The translations under genes were made by a program, and so were the position numbers. A stretch of DNA of 64,000 bases from Dyella monticola (GTDB lineage: Bacteria; Pseudomonadota; Gammaproteobacteria; Xanthomonadales; Rhodanobacteraceae): NCBI RefSeq assembly GCF_003363155.1, contig NZ_QRBE01000009.1, positions 162,237 through 226,236 of the forward strand, in the 5' to 3' direction. Within the stretch, counting starts at the first letter, position 1, and each line of letters opens with the position of its first letter. This document shows positions 9,270-18,104 of this stretch, piece after piece. Below the pieces are notes generated by a model. The model searched no databases, had not been told where the DNA came from, and saw nothing but the letters and a program-made list of their open reading frames with translations.

Positions 9270-10916
9270 ATGCTGCGACTCACCGACATCAAGCTCCCCC
9301 TGGACCACCCCGAGGAAGCCCTGGCTGCAGCCATTCGCGCCAGGCTGCATGTCGGTGCCGCAGCGATCCGCGGGTATTGCGTATTCCGGCGCGGCTTTGA
9401 CGCACGCAAGCGCGGCGCCATCACGCTTATTTATACGCTGGACGTGGACGTAGCGGACGAAGCCTCCATCCTGGCGCGGTTCGGGGACGATCCCCATGTG
9501 CGGCCCGCGCCGGACACGAACTATCACTTCGTCGCCAAGGCAACGGCACCGTTGACGCATCGCCCGGTGGTCATCGGCCTGGGCCCATGCGGCCTGTTTG
9601 CCGGCCTGCTGCTGGCACAGATGGGCTTTCGCCCGATCATCCTGGAGCGCGGCAAGGCGGTGCGCGAGCGCACCAAGGATACGTGGGACCTTTGGCGCAA
9701 GCGCAACCTGCATCCGGAATCGAACGTGCAGTTCGGCGAGGGCGGCGCGGGTACCTTTTCCGATGGCAAGCTGTACAGCCAGATCTCTGATCCCAAACAT
9801 TATGGCCGCAAGGTGCTCACGGAATTTGTGAAAGCCGGCGCGCCGGAAGAAATCATTTATGTGAGCAAGCCTCACATCGGCACGTTCCGCCTGGTGACCA
9901 TGGTGGAGAACATGCGCAACACCATCGAATCGCTGGGCGGAGACATTCGCTTTCAGCAGCGCGTGGATGATCTGCTGGTCGAAACCGATGCGCAGGGTGT
10001 GCGTCATGTCCGCGGTGTAACGCTTGCCGATGGTGAGCAGATTCGCACCGATCATGTCGTACTGGCGCTCGGCCACAGCGCACGCGACACGTTTGAGATG
10101 TTGCATCAGCGCGGCGTGTATCTTGAAGCCAAGCCGTTCTCGATCGGCTTTCGGGTGGAACATCCGCAATCGATCATCGATCGAGTCCGCTTTGGCCCGC
10201 AGGCAGGGCATCCCTTGCTTGGCGCGGCGGATTACAAACTGGTGCACCACTGTCGTAATGGCCGCTCGGTCTACAGTTTTTGCATGTGTCCGGGTGGCAC
10301 GGTGGTGGCCGCTACCAGCGAGCCCGGCCGCGTGGTGACCAACGGCATGAGCCAATACTCGCGCAACGAACGCAATGCCAATGCCGCCATTGTGGTCGGC
10401 ATTGAACCGTCCGATTTCCTGCCTTACGACAACAGCGGCAGTCCGCTCGCGGGCATCGCGCTGCAACGTCACCTGGAAAGCCATGCGTTTGAACTCGGTG
10501 GCGGCACGTACGAAGCACCCGGCCAATTGATCGGCGATTTTCTCGCTGCGCGCGCGTCGACAAGCTTCGGTGAGGTACAACCGTCATACAAGCCCGGTGT
10601 GCACCTTACGGATCTATCGAGCGCGTTGCCGGAATATGCGATCACCGCCATCCGCGAAGCGATGCCCGCCTTCGATCGCAAGATAAAAGGTTTCGCACGC
10701 CCCGATGCCATCTTTACCGCCGTGGAAACGCGTACATCATCGCCCGTACGTGTACGTCGCGATGAACATGATCTGCAAAGCATCAACACACGCGGATTGT
10801 TTCCAGCCGGCGAAGGCGCCGGTTATGCAGGCGGCATTCTTTCGGCGGGTGTCGATGGCATTCGTGTCGCCGAAGCCGTGGCGCTGAGCATCGCGCAGAA
10901 CACGCATGCTCACTGA
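9270..10916 (+). CDS. FAD-dependent oxidoreductase of unknown substrate
   Basis: 548 residues. An N-terminal domain of about 95 residues precedes an FAD-binding Rossmann motif GLGPCG at residues 103-108. Next comes the conserved NVQFGEGGAGTFSDGKLY segment of the large uncharacterised FAD-dependent dehydrogenase family. The C-terminal end contains the second FAD contact (FPAGEGAGYAGGI). These proteins are related to flavoprotein dehydrogenases; their physiological substrate is not established. The last 11 bases overlap the dinG start, so the two are probably co-transcribed. Confidence 0.85.
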   Translation: MLRLTDIKLPLDHPEEALAAAIRARLHVGAAAIRGYCVFRRGFDARKRGAITLIYTLDVDVADEASILARFGDDPHVRPAPDTNYHFVAKATAPLTHRPVVIGLGPCGLFAGLLLAQMGFRPIILERGKAVRERTKDTWDLWRKRNLHPESNVQFGEGGAGTFSDGKLYSQISDPKHYGRKVLTEFVKAGAPEEIIYVSKPHIGTFRLVTMVENMRNTIESLGGDIRFQQRVDDLLVETDAQGVRHVRGVTLADGEQIRTDHVVLALGHSARDTFEMLHQRGVYLEAKPFSIGFRVEHPQSIIDRVRFGPQAGHPLLGAADYKLVHHCRNGRSVYSFCMCPGGTVVAATSEPGRVVTNGMSQYSRNERNANAAIVVGIEPSDFLPYDNSGSPLAGIALQRHLESHAFELGGGTYEAPGQLIGDFLAARASTSFGEVQPSYKPGVHLTDLSSALPEYAITAIREAMPAFDRKIKGFARPDAIFTAVETRTSSPVRVRRDEHDLQSINTRGLFPAGEGAGYAGGILSAGVDGIRVAEAVALSIAQNTHAH

Positions 10917-13002
10917 CGCACTCAAAGACAATATCCGCGACGCGTATGCACGCGTGAAGGATGGCTTGCCGGGCTTTCGCGCACGTCCGGCGCAAACGCG
11001 CATGATTGCCGAAGTCGCACGGGCACTTGCGCAAGGCAGCGGCGCGGCAGTGATCGAAGCGCCTACCGGCACCGGTAAATCCATGGCTTATCTGATCGCC
11101 GGTGTGGAAGTCGCGCGTGCGCTGAAGAAAAAGTTGCTGATTGCCACCGCCACGGTCGCCTTGCAAGAGCAATTGGTCGAGCGCGACATTCCGCTTTATC
11201 TCAAGCTCAATGGCCGCGAGATGAAAGTGGCGCTTGCCAAAGGCCGCGGTCGATATCTGTGTCCACGCAACTTGCGCATGGCGGTGGGCAGCCTGGGCGA
11301 TGGCGGCCAGATGGGCTTGGGCCTGGATACCGATCTTGCGCTGTGGAACAAGCCGCCAGCCGAACGCGACAAACACGTGTTGCGCAAACTGAGCGAGGCC
11401 TTCGACCACAGTCAATGGCATGGCGATATGGATGCCGCACCCGAAACGCCTGGCGACATGTTGCGCGCCATGGTCACCACCAGCGCCGGCGGCTGCACCG
11501 GTCGTCGCTGCGGGTACTTCATGGCGTGCCCGTTTTTTGCGGCGCGTCGTGCCGTCGCGGATGCCGACATCGTCGTCGCCAATCAGGACCTGGTGCTTTC
11601 CGACCTCACCATGCCTGGCGACGACGACAATTGGGGCGGCGTGATCCTTCCCAAACCGGACGACACGCTCTACGTGTTCGACGAAGCGCACCACATGCCG
11701 GGCAAAACTATCGACCGTGGCGCGTCCGACGTGATGCTGGGTACGGCGGCGCGCAACATCGGTCGGCTGGGGCGTCAAGTTCACGCGGCCTATTCGCTCA
11801 CCGACAAAGAGGTGATCGGCAAGCTCACGCTCGATGGTGGTGATGAAAAGCTGCAGACATTGAGCGATGCGCTCGAGGCGCTGGAGAAGGAAATCCGTCA
11901 ATCGTGGCTGCCCGACCCGACCCAAACCGAGCCCATGTATCGCGGATCACTCGGGCAATTGCCGGATAACTGGGTATCGCACGCTACGTTCCTTTATACG
12001 TTGACCTCCGACGTGCAGCGCTGGCTGACTGCGGTGCGCCGCGCCGTCACCGAGATGAGCGAAGGCGGCCCAACGCAGGAAGCGTTGTCGCGTGAACTTG
12101 GCATTGCGCTGGAGCGTATCGATCGTCAGGTGCGCACGTGGCGTGCATGGTCCAGTGACGACCCGGAGCACGCGCCACCCCTGGCACGCTGGGTCACGCT
12201 GTCGCACGATCAGCAACTGGTATGTCACGCCTCCGCCGTTTCCGCAGGCGCCTTGCTGCGCAATATTCTTTGGGACAACGCCAGCGCCGCCGTGATGACG
12301 TCGGCCACACTGAGTGTGGGCGGCAACTTCCGTGGCTTTGCCGATGCAGTGGGTTTGCCGGATGAGGCCATCACCGTCACGCTGCCCTCGCCGTTCGATC
12401 TAGGCGCACAGGCGCGACTGGAAATTCCCGCTTTGTCAGCGCTGCCCGATGCACGCGAACAGCATGCACAGGAAGTCACCGATTGGCTGGCCGACCATCT
12501 GGATTGGGATGCCGGAAACCTGGTGTTGTTCACATCGCGCGCGAAGCTTGAACGCGTGCTGCAGCGCCTGCCTATCGACAAGGTGCGCAAAGTGCGCGCG
12601 CAAGGTTCATTGGGCAAGACCCAATTGATCGCCGAGCACGTAGCCGCCATCGAAGCTGGCAAGGGCAGCACGCTGTTTGGTCTGGCCTCATTCGGCGAAG
12701 GCCTCGATTTGCCGGGCAAACTGTGCGAAACCGTGGTGATCACGCAATTGCCGTTCGCGGTACCCACCGATCCTGTCGGTGCCACCTATGCCGAGTGGCT
12801 TGAATCGCGTGGCCGCAATCCATTCATGGAAGTGGCGGTACCTGAAGCGACGCGTTTGCTTATCCAGTATTGCGGCCGCCTGATCCGCAGCGAAACCGAT
12901 CACGGCCGTATCGTGCTGCTGGATCGACGCGTCATCACACGGCAATATGGCAGCCAGATGCTAAAAGCCCTTCCGCCCTTTCAGCGCGTGATCGAACGAT
13001 GA
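10906..13002 (+). CDS. dinG: ATP-dependent DNA helicase DinG
   Basis: 698 residues, normal for DinG. This superfamily 2 iron-sulfur helicase unwinds DNA 5' to 3' and resolves R-loops and replication-transcription conflicts. The Walker A motif is EAPTGTGKS (51-59) and the Walker B is DEAH (259-262). Four cysteines at 119, 197, 202 and 208 match the Fe-S cluster spacing of the family. The C-terminal helicase domain includes FASFGEGLDLPG-like and QYCGRLIRSETD motifs. It overlaps the FAD gene upstream (11 bases) and the hutD-like gene downstream (4 bases). Confidence 0.95.
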   Translation: MLTDALKDNIRDAYARVKDGLPGFRARPAQTRMIAEVARALAQGSGAAVIEAPTGTGKSMAYLIAGVEVARALKKKLLIATATVALQEQLVERDIPLYLKLNGREMKVALAKGRGRYLCPRNLRMAVGSLGDGGQMGLGLDTDLALWNKPPAERDKHVLRKLSEAFDHSQWHGDMDAAPETPGDMLRAMVTTSAGGCTGRRCGYFMACPFFAARRAVADADIVVANQDLVLSDLTMPGDDDNWGGVILPKPDDTLYVFDEAHHMPGKTIDRGASDVMLGTAARNIGRLGRQVHAAYSLTDKEVIGKLTLDGGDEKLQTLSDALEALEKEIRQSWLPDPTQTEPMYRGSLGQLPDNWVSHATFLYTLTSDVQRWLTAVRRAVTEMSEGGPTQEALSRELGIALERIDRQVRTWRAWSSDDPEHAPPLARWVTLSHDQQLVCHASAVSAGALLRNILWDNASAAVMTSATLSVGGNFRGFADAVGLPDEAITVTLPSPFDLGAQARLEIPALSALPDAREQHAQEVTDWLADHLDWDAGNLVLFTSRAKLERVLQRLPIDKVRKVRAQGSLGKTQLIAEHVAAIEAGKGSTLFGLASFGEGLDLPGKLCETVVITQLPFAVPTDPVGATYAEWLESRGRNPFMEVAVPEATRLLIQYCGRLIRSETDHGRIVLLDRRVITRQYGSQMLKALPPFQRVIER

Positions 13003-13559
13003 GCATCATCCGCCTGCGCGAGTGTCCGGCCGTGCCGTGGAAGAACGGCATGGGCCGTACGCGCGAACTGGCCGTCCATCCTGCGGGCGCAGGCATGGAC
13101 GATTTCATCTGGCGTGCGAGCGTGGCCGAAGTGGATAGCGCGGCGCCGTTTTCATCCTTTGAAGGTATCGACCGCAGCATTGCGCTGCTGGCCGGCGCAG
13201 GCTTCACGATGACGCTGGATGATGGCCGGAGCCATGCTCTCACCGCACCGTTTACGCCGTTTGCATTTGCGGGCGAAGCGAAGGTGACCATCGCCTTGCA
13301 TGGTGGCGCCACGCATGACTTCAATTTGATGCTGCGGCGATCGAAAGCGCGCGGCGAACTGGTCACCTGGGAAGATGCCGGTCGGCAAGTGGTCGACGAT
13401 GCCGTGGCGCTGATTTATTGCGCGCGGGGGCATATCGATACATCGGACGGTCGATTGCAGCCTGGCGACGCGTGGCTGCCGACCGCATCGACCGGGCGTG
13501 TCACATTGGAATCCGGGGCATTGGCACTTGTGGCGCGGGTCGAGTTGCTGGGAGATTAA
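12999..13559 (+). CDS. HutD family protein
   Basis: 186 residues from the ATG at 12999, which overlaps the dinG stop (ATGA). The opening CPAVPWKNGMGRTREL and the FIWRASVAEV segment are hallmarks of the HutD cupin-like family. HutD is often found near histidine-utilisation genes, but none is present here; the gene is instead coupled to dinG. Exact function is unknown; a ligand-binding, governor-like role in histidine catabolism has been proposed for homologues. Confidence 0.85.
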   Translation: MSIIRLRECPAVPWKNGMGRTRELAVHPAGAGMDDFIWRASVAEVDSAAPFSSFEGIDRSIALLAGAGFTMTLDDGRSHALTAPFTPFAFAGEAKVTIALHGGATHDFNLMLRRSKARGELVTWEDAGRQVVDDAVALIYCARGHIDTSDGRLQPGDAWLPTASTGRVTLESGALALVARVELLGD

Positions 13560-13569
13560 CGCTCGCGGT

Positions 13570-13599
13570 CCGTCATGCCGGCGAAGGCTGGAATGACGG
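13570..13599. repeat. REP-like palindrome (GTCATNCCGGCGAAGG type)
   Basis: CCGTCATGCCGGCGAAGGCTGGAATGACGG forms an imperfect stem-loop between the hutD-like and NnrU-like genes. The same element occurs at 36928-36957 with a perfect stem and, degenerate, at 37799. Confidence 0.7.
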
Positions 13600-13633
13600 C
13601 AGGGCACTCGCATTCCATCCTGAGGTGTTCATC

Positions 13634-14212
13634 ATGTCTTTGCTGATCCTCGGTTTGATTGTCTTCCTCGGCTTGCATTCCATCCGTATCGTTGCCGACG
13701 ACTGGCGCACACGACAGGTCGCCCGTATCGGCGTGAACCGCTGGAAAGCGATCTATTCCATTCTGGCCGTGATTGGCCTGGTGCTGATCATCGTGGGCTT
13801 CGTGATGGCGCGGCAGCACCCGGTACCGCTCTATGCACCGCCACCGTGGCTGCGACACCTCAACGCCCTCTTCATGCTGATTGCGTTGATCCTGTTTCCC
13901 GCCGCGCGCGTGCCCAACAACGCCATCAAGGCCAAACTGCATCATCCGCAGGTGCTGGCCGTGAAAACCTGGGCGTTCGGTCATCTGCTCGCGACCGGCA
14001 TGCTGCACGATGTGCTGCTGTTTGGCTCATTTCTGCTGTGGGCGATCGTGCTGTTCGCGGTCTCGCGGCGCCGCGACCGGCGCAACGGCACGGTGTATCC
14101 GCCGGGAACGGTGAAGGGCACGGTGATCGTGATCGTCGCAGGCTTCGTGCTGTGGGCCTTGTTTGCGTTCTGGCTGCACTACGCGCTGTTTGGCGTCAAT
14201 CCGCTGGCGTGA
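13634..14212 (+). CDS. NnrU family membrane protein
   Basis: 192 residues from the ATG at 13634. There are about five hydrophobic segments and the family-typical early LGLHSIRIV and later HPQVLAVKTWAFGHLLATG segments. The NnrU family includes proteins linked to nitric-oxide reduction in alphaproteobacteria and is related to isoprenoid-biosynthesis membrane enzymes. Here no denitrification gene is nearby, so I would not infer a denitrification role. Confidence 0.82.
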   Translation: MSLLILGLIVFLGLHSIRIVADDWRTRQVARIGVNRWKAIYSILAVIGLVLIIVGFVMARQHPVPLYAPPPWLRHLNALFMLIALILFPAARVPNNAIKAKLHHPQVLAVKTWAFGHLLATGMLHDVLLFGSFLLWAIVLFAVSRRRDRRNGTVYPPGTVKGTVIVIVAGFVLWALFAFWLHYALFGVNPLA

Positions 14213-14290
14213 ATGCCGCCATAGGTCATATACGCGCGCAGCCCCAGGCTGCGTTACATTGACACCCCTCACTAACCGCAGGAGATGTCC

Positions 14291-14488
14291 ATGGTCGGCT
14301 TTCTGCTCTGGTTACTGCTACTCGTGTTCTGCTGGCCGCTCGCTCTGCTGGCGCTGGTGCTTTATCCCATCGCGTGGCTGTTGTTGCTGCCGTTCCGGCT
14401 GGTGGGCATTACCGTGGGGGCCGTGTTTGCGTTTCTCCATGCGCTGTTGATGCTTCCGGCGCGCGTACTTCGCGGGCGACCTGCCTAG
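14291..14488 (+). CDS. Small hydrophobic membrane protein
   Basis: 65 residues from the ATG at 14291. GGAG at 14281-14284 lies six bases before this ATG but directly abuts the alternative ATG at 14285, so the second ATG is preferred. Almost the whole product is hydrophobic, with two or three membrane segments, a central FRLVG loop and a basic C-terminus (RVLRGRPA). No family is recognised. The gene is monocistronic or follows the NnrU gene after 78 bases. Confidence 0.6.
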   Translation: MVGFLLWLLLLVFCWPLALLALVLYPIAWLLLLPFRLVGITVGAVFAFLHALLMLPARVLRGRPA

Positions 14489-14670
14489 GGCGTGCACCGG
14501 TCGTCCATGGCACGGCGGCCAGTGTTTTGAATGCAGGTAACGCCGCGCTGCCAACAGCCGCATCGCGTTAAGCGGCCGATCCGTTTCACATAACTTTTTT
14601 GCACGATGACCTTTGCATTTGCGGGCCATGGGCGCAGGATGGACACGCCTGGTTACGCTGGATCTGCAAC

Positions 14671-15072
14671 GTGCAAGCCGTCGACACGCTTACCCCGTGC
14701 CCTTGTGGCAATAAGGCCGGCTACGTCCGCTGTTGCGGACCGCTTCACGAAGGCTCCGCCGCTTACAACGCCGAAGCGCTGATGCGCTCGCGTTACAGCG
14801 CCTACGTGCTCAAGCGTGAGGATTATCTGCTCGCGACGTGGCATCCCAGCACGCGTCCGGCCAACCTGAAATTGGCCGCCCAGAACCCCTCACCCACGTG
14901 GCTGGGCCTGGATGTGAAACGCCATCACCAGGAGGGCGAGCAGGCCACGGTGGAGTTCATCGCGCGCCTGCGCTACGGCGGCGGAAAAGCGCAGCGCATG
15001 CATGAGATCAGCCGCTTCGTGCGCGAGCAGGGCCGCTGGTATTACGTAGACGGTCAGTTTCCCGAAGCCTGA
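14671..15072 (+). CDS. YchJ family protein (UPF0225, SEC-C motif)
   Basis: 133 residues from a GTG at 14671. The upstream TTG at 14599 would give a 24-residue extension not seen in the family, where the first cysteine lies within the first ten or so residues. The N-terminal [17 protein letters not shown] zinc-binding SEC-C-like motif and the central [28 protein letters not shown] block are diagnostic of YchJ. The C-terminal half has an NTF2-like shape. The function is unknown. The 3' end overlaps the convergent NRDE gene by 19 bases. Confidence 0.85.
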   Translation: MQAVDTLTPCPCGNKAGYVRCCGPLHEGSAAYNAEALMRSRYSAYVLKREDYLLATWHPSTRPANLKLAAQNPSPTWLGLDVKRHHQEGEQATVEFIARLRYGGGKAQRMHEISRFVREQGRWYYVDGQFPEA

Positions 15073-15824
15073 AAAGTCAGCTCGCTTTCGCCTTCGAAAC
15101 GGCCGGCAGCGCCGAAGCGACGTTCCACGATCAGCCCTCTGCCGTCATAGCCGACCGCCACGATGGTGCTGGCGCGCGTGCCGTAGCGCTCGCCACGGAT
15201 AAATGCCGACGACAGCCAGCGTTCGCGCTCCAAGCCCACACCAGTATCGGGCAGCGCATCGTCGGGTGCTTGATGTTCGTCCGCCAATGCGCGGAACAAG
15301 GGTGCGACATCGACATCGTGGCCGGCATCCATCCACGCCTGCAGACGCTGCATCAATGCGCGCGTCTTGGGCCATGGCGTGTTGAAATCAGCATTGGACA
15401 AACCATGCACGCCCGGTTCGATCGGCTGTGCGCGCGCCGACGGTCGATTGCCGATGTAGAAGCCATGCGCGGTATCGAACGTGAGCAAGTTGAATGGGCG
15501 ATAGCTAGGCGCCGCTGCAAGCAAGCTTTGTGCGTGCGTGGTTGCGTCATCGCTACCGGCCAGATAGTCGGTGGCAAGCAGGCCTCGCGACGTGCCGTGC
15601 TGCGGATCGTTGGGATCACGCACATTGGTGACAACACAACAACGTCCCGCCTGCGTAGCACCCAGCCAGGTACCACCGGCTTCCAGATCACGCCCACCGA
15701 TGATCGGGAGATCATGCCAGCGTGCCAGCGGAGCACTGGGCCGCGCATGAAATTCGTCGCGATTACCGGCGAGCAGTAAACGCCAGCGCGGATGCACTTG
15801 CCAGGCGAAAGCGATCAAGCACAT
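15054..15824 (-). CDS. NRDE family (TANGO2-like) protein
   Basis: 256 residues beginning MCLIAFAW. The defining NRDE motif sits in [14 protein letters not shown] (about residues 19-25), followed by [14 protein letters not shown], both typical of the NRDE/TANGO2 family (formerly DUF833). Eukaryotic TANGO2 is linked to Golgi organisation and to haem or lipid handling; the bacterial role is not settled. It lies nine bases downstream of the methylglyoxal-synthase-like gene on the same strand, so they probably share a transcript. Confidence 0.88.
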   Translation of the reverse strand: MCLIAFAWQVHPRWRLLLAGNRDEFHARPSAPLARWHDLPIIGGRDLEAGGTWLGATQAGRCCVVTNVRDPNDPQHGTSRGLLATDYLAGSDDATTHAQSLLAAAPSYRPFNLLTFDTAHGFYIGNRPSARAQPIEPGVHGLSNADFNTPWPKTRALMQRLQAWMDAGHDVDVAPLFRALADEHQAPDDALPDTGVGLERERWLSSAFIRGERYGTRASTIVAVGYDGRGLIVERRFGAAGRFEGESELTFQASGN

Positions 15825-15833
15825 GGCGATACC

Positions 15834-16706
15834 TCATGGGTGTACGCGTTTGCGCACGGCATCGGCCCATCGCGCCGCGACGCGTGGAGAGGTCATGCAC
15901 ACGGTTTCATCGGTGACGGTCGTCACCGCGCGCTCAAGCAATTGAATGTCCGCTTCATGCTGACGTGCGACGTGCGGATCTTCGAAGAAAATCGCGCGCT
16001 GGCAACGGCGCTCTAGCACCAGATCGGCAATTTGCGCATCGCCGCCCATCGGTCCGCTTTGATAGCGATCCACCCATGCCTTGTCCTGCGGCCAACCACG
16101 ACTCCACGCCAGCTCATTCAATTGCTGGCCGGTCGTGCCGGTTGCCACGCGACGCGCGAAACGCGCGAGCACATCGAAGTGATCGGCCGCGTACGCCATC
16201 ATCTGCGGCTTCATCGCATCGTGCGCGATCATGGCAATGGTTTGGCTTTCCAGCGCGTGCAAATCATCGGCACCCGGATCGGCCGTCAGTCCTGCGTGGA
16301 TGCGCTCCATCTCGATCCAATCACGCGCTGAAGCGACGGTGGAGATAAAGGGTTTCTGGTGAATCACACATTGGCGCTTCAGCGCCACGGCTTCGGGAAA
16401 GGTCGAAGACGGGTCGACCGGATTGATCAAATAAATGGCCCCATCCAGCGTGCGCTGCGGTTCGTGCATGCCCACCACTTCGGCCACCAGCTTCATCAAG
16501 CCGCCTTCATGGCCGTACGGATAGCGCAGCAGACCAGGGTATTCCTCAAGATAGCCCACCCGCGCGATGGCCGCATACGTGCGCCCCACCGCGTGCAGGC
16601 TCAGATTCAATTGGCGAATGCCGTGCTCGCATGCGCGCAGCCAGCGGAACAGCGCCGCATCATCGTGATCGTGGTGGATCGCGTTGGCGGCAAGACCCAT
16701 GCGCAT
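15834..16706 (-). CDS. Tandem-domain methylglyoxal synthase-like protein
   Basis: 290 residues, about twice the 152 of classical MgsA. The C-terminal half (about 155-285) matches MgsA: AHD at 161-163, the phosphate loop TGTT (189-192), GPMGGD with the catalytic Asp (D223), and H250/D253 equivalent to the catalytic His and Asp of the E. coli enzyme. The N-terminal half (10-145) aligns to the same fold (HDHDD, VGRT, GHEGG, YLINPVDP, PFISTVASA) but lacks the catalytic Asp and His. Methylglyoxal synthase converts dihydroxyacetone phosphate to methylglyoxal. The start has an AGGAGAAA site upstream. It is probably co-transcribed with the NRDE gene downstream. Confidence 0.82.
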   Translation of the reverse strand: MRMGLAANAIHHDHDDAALFRWLRACEHGIRQLNLSLHAVGRTYAAIARVGYLEEYPGLLRYPYGHEGGLMKLVAEVVGMHEPQRTLDGAIYLINPVDPSSTFPEAVALKRQCVIHQKPFISTVASARDWIEMERIHAGLTADPGADDLHALESQTIAMIAHDAMKPQMMAYAADHFDVLARFARRVATGTTGQQLNELAWSRGWPQDKAWVDRYQSGPMGGDAQIADLVLERRCQRAIFFEDPHVARQHEADIQLLERAVTTVTDETVCMTSPRVAARWADAVRKRVHP

Positions 16707-16724
16707 CGATATTTCTCCTCTGAC

Positions 16725-17954
16725 TCAACCAAAGAACCAGTAACACACACCAATGGACGCCAGCACGCCGGCCAGGTCCGCCAATAATGCACAACCTACC
16801 GTGTGGCGCACGCGACGGATACCCACCGCGCCGAAGTAGACGGCGACCACGTAGAAAGTGGTTTCGGTACTGCCCTGCACTGTCGCTGCCACCAGCGCAG
16901 GGAAGCTGTCGACACCGGAATGATGCATGGTCTCAATCAACATGGCGCGCGACGCACTGCCGGAAAAAGGCTTCACCAATGCTGTCGGCAGCGCATCGAC
17001 GAACCGCGTATCCAGGTGGGCATGCTGCGCCAGCCAGCGTACGCCGTCCAGCGCGAAATCGAGCGCACCTGACGCGCGCAGCGTACCCACCATGCACAGC
17101 ATGGCCACCAGGTATGGAAGTATGTCCTTGGATACGTCAAACCCCTCCTTCGCACCTTCGATAAAGCTCTCGAACATCGGCACGCGCTTGTACGCACCCA
17201 CGCACAAAAACACGATGATGATGCCGAACAGAGCCAGATTGCCGAGTAACGAGGACAGCGAAGCGAGCGCCACCGCCGACAGCGACGCAAGGAACGCAAG
17301 AAAGCCACCCAGCAAAAGGCCGCCGCCTCCAAACCAGGCAAGCACCACCGGATCCCATAGACGCAAGCGCTGCATGTAAGCCACCGAAAGCAGGCCGACG
17401 AGATTGGACGCAAAGTGCGCCAGCAAGATCGGCAGAAACACCAAGGTGGGATCGTGTGCGCCGGCTTGTGCGCGATACATGAACACCGTCACCGGCAACA
17501 AGGTCAGCGACGAGGCGTTCAAGACCAGGAACAGGATCTGCGCATTGCTTGCCGTCGTGTCGGACGGGTTGAGCGTCTGCAACGCGTGCATCGCACGCAG
17601 GCCGATCGGCGTGGCGGCATTATCCAGCCCCAGTGCGTTGGCGGCGAAATTGAGCGTGATCAATCCAATCGCCGGGTGACCACGCGGCACCTGCGGCATT
17701 AGTCGTGCGAAGAGCGGTCCCAGCCAGCGCGCCAATCCATCCACCAGGCCAGCCCGTTCGGCGATGGCCAGAAATCCCAGCCAGAGTGTGAGTGTGCCGA
17801 ACAGCAGCAGCATCACTTTGACCGACAGGTCGGCCATGTCGAACAGTGCGCCAACGATCGCTGCGAAGACTGTCGCATCCCCACCGACCAGCCAGCGCAC
17901 CAGCGCCGCAACGGCGGCAGCGATAAAGAAGCCGAACCAGAGGCGGCTCAGCAT
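16725..17954 (-). CDS. SpmA-SpmB fused spore-maturation-type membrane protein
   Basis: 409 residues from the ATG at 17954 (MLSRLWFGF). Two nucleoside-recognition (Gate) domains lie in tandem. The N-terminal half is SpmA-like, with GLITLNFAANALGLDNAATPIG. The C-terminal half is SpmB-like, with KEGFDVSKDILPYLVAMLCMVG and TETTFYVVAVYFGAVG. In Bacillus the two halves are separate proteins needed for spore core dehydration; fused forms are common in non-sporulating Gram-negatives, where the role (a transporter?) is unknown. Ten or more membrane segments are visible. The gene lies 18 bases upstream of the methylglyoxal-synthase-like gene. Confidence 0.87.
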   Translation of the reverse strand: MLSRLWFGFFIAAAVAALVRWLVGGDATVFAAIVGALFDMADLSVKVMLLLFGTLTLWLGFLAIAERAGLVDGLARWLGPLFARLMPQVPRGHPAIGLITLNFAANALGLDNAATPIGLRAMHALQTLNPSDTTASNAQILFLVLNASSLTLLPVTVFMYRAQAGAHDPTLVFLPILLAHFASNLVGLLSVAYMQRLRLWDPVVLAWFGGGGLLLGGFLAFLASLSAVALASLSSLLGNLALFGIIIVFLCVGAYKRVPMFESFIEGAKEGFDVSKDILPYLVAMLCMVGTLRASGALDFALDGVRWLAQHAHLDTRFVDALPTALVKPFSGSASRAMLIETMHHSGVDSFPALVAATVQGSTETTFYVVAVYFGAVGIRRVRHTVGCALLADLAGVLASIGVCYWFFG

Positions 17955-18044
17955 GCCGGCGGCGGTTGGATGAGAAATGCGGCCATGTCTGCATTGTCGA
18001 CGACAGCGCATGCGCACGCCAGCGTATCGCGCTTATGCCTGCAA

Positions 18045-18075
18045 AGAAAAAGGCGCACCGGTTATCCGGCGCGCC
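18045..18075 (-). terminator. Rho-independent terminator of receptor gene B
   Basis: On the minus strand AGGCGCGCCGG-ATAA-CCGGTGCGCCT forms an 11-bp stem with one mismatch, followed by TTTTTCTTTG. It lies about 30 bases past the stop of the receptor gene that ends at 18105. Confidence 0.85.
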
Positions 18076-18104
18076 TGAAGTGACAGCGTTTTTATCGGAT
18101 GTCC

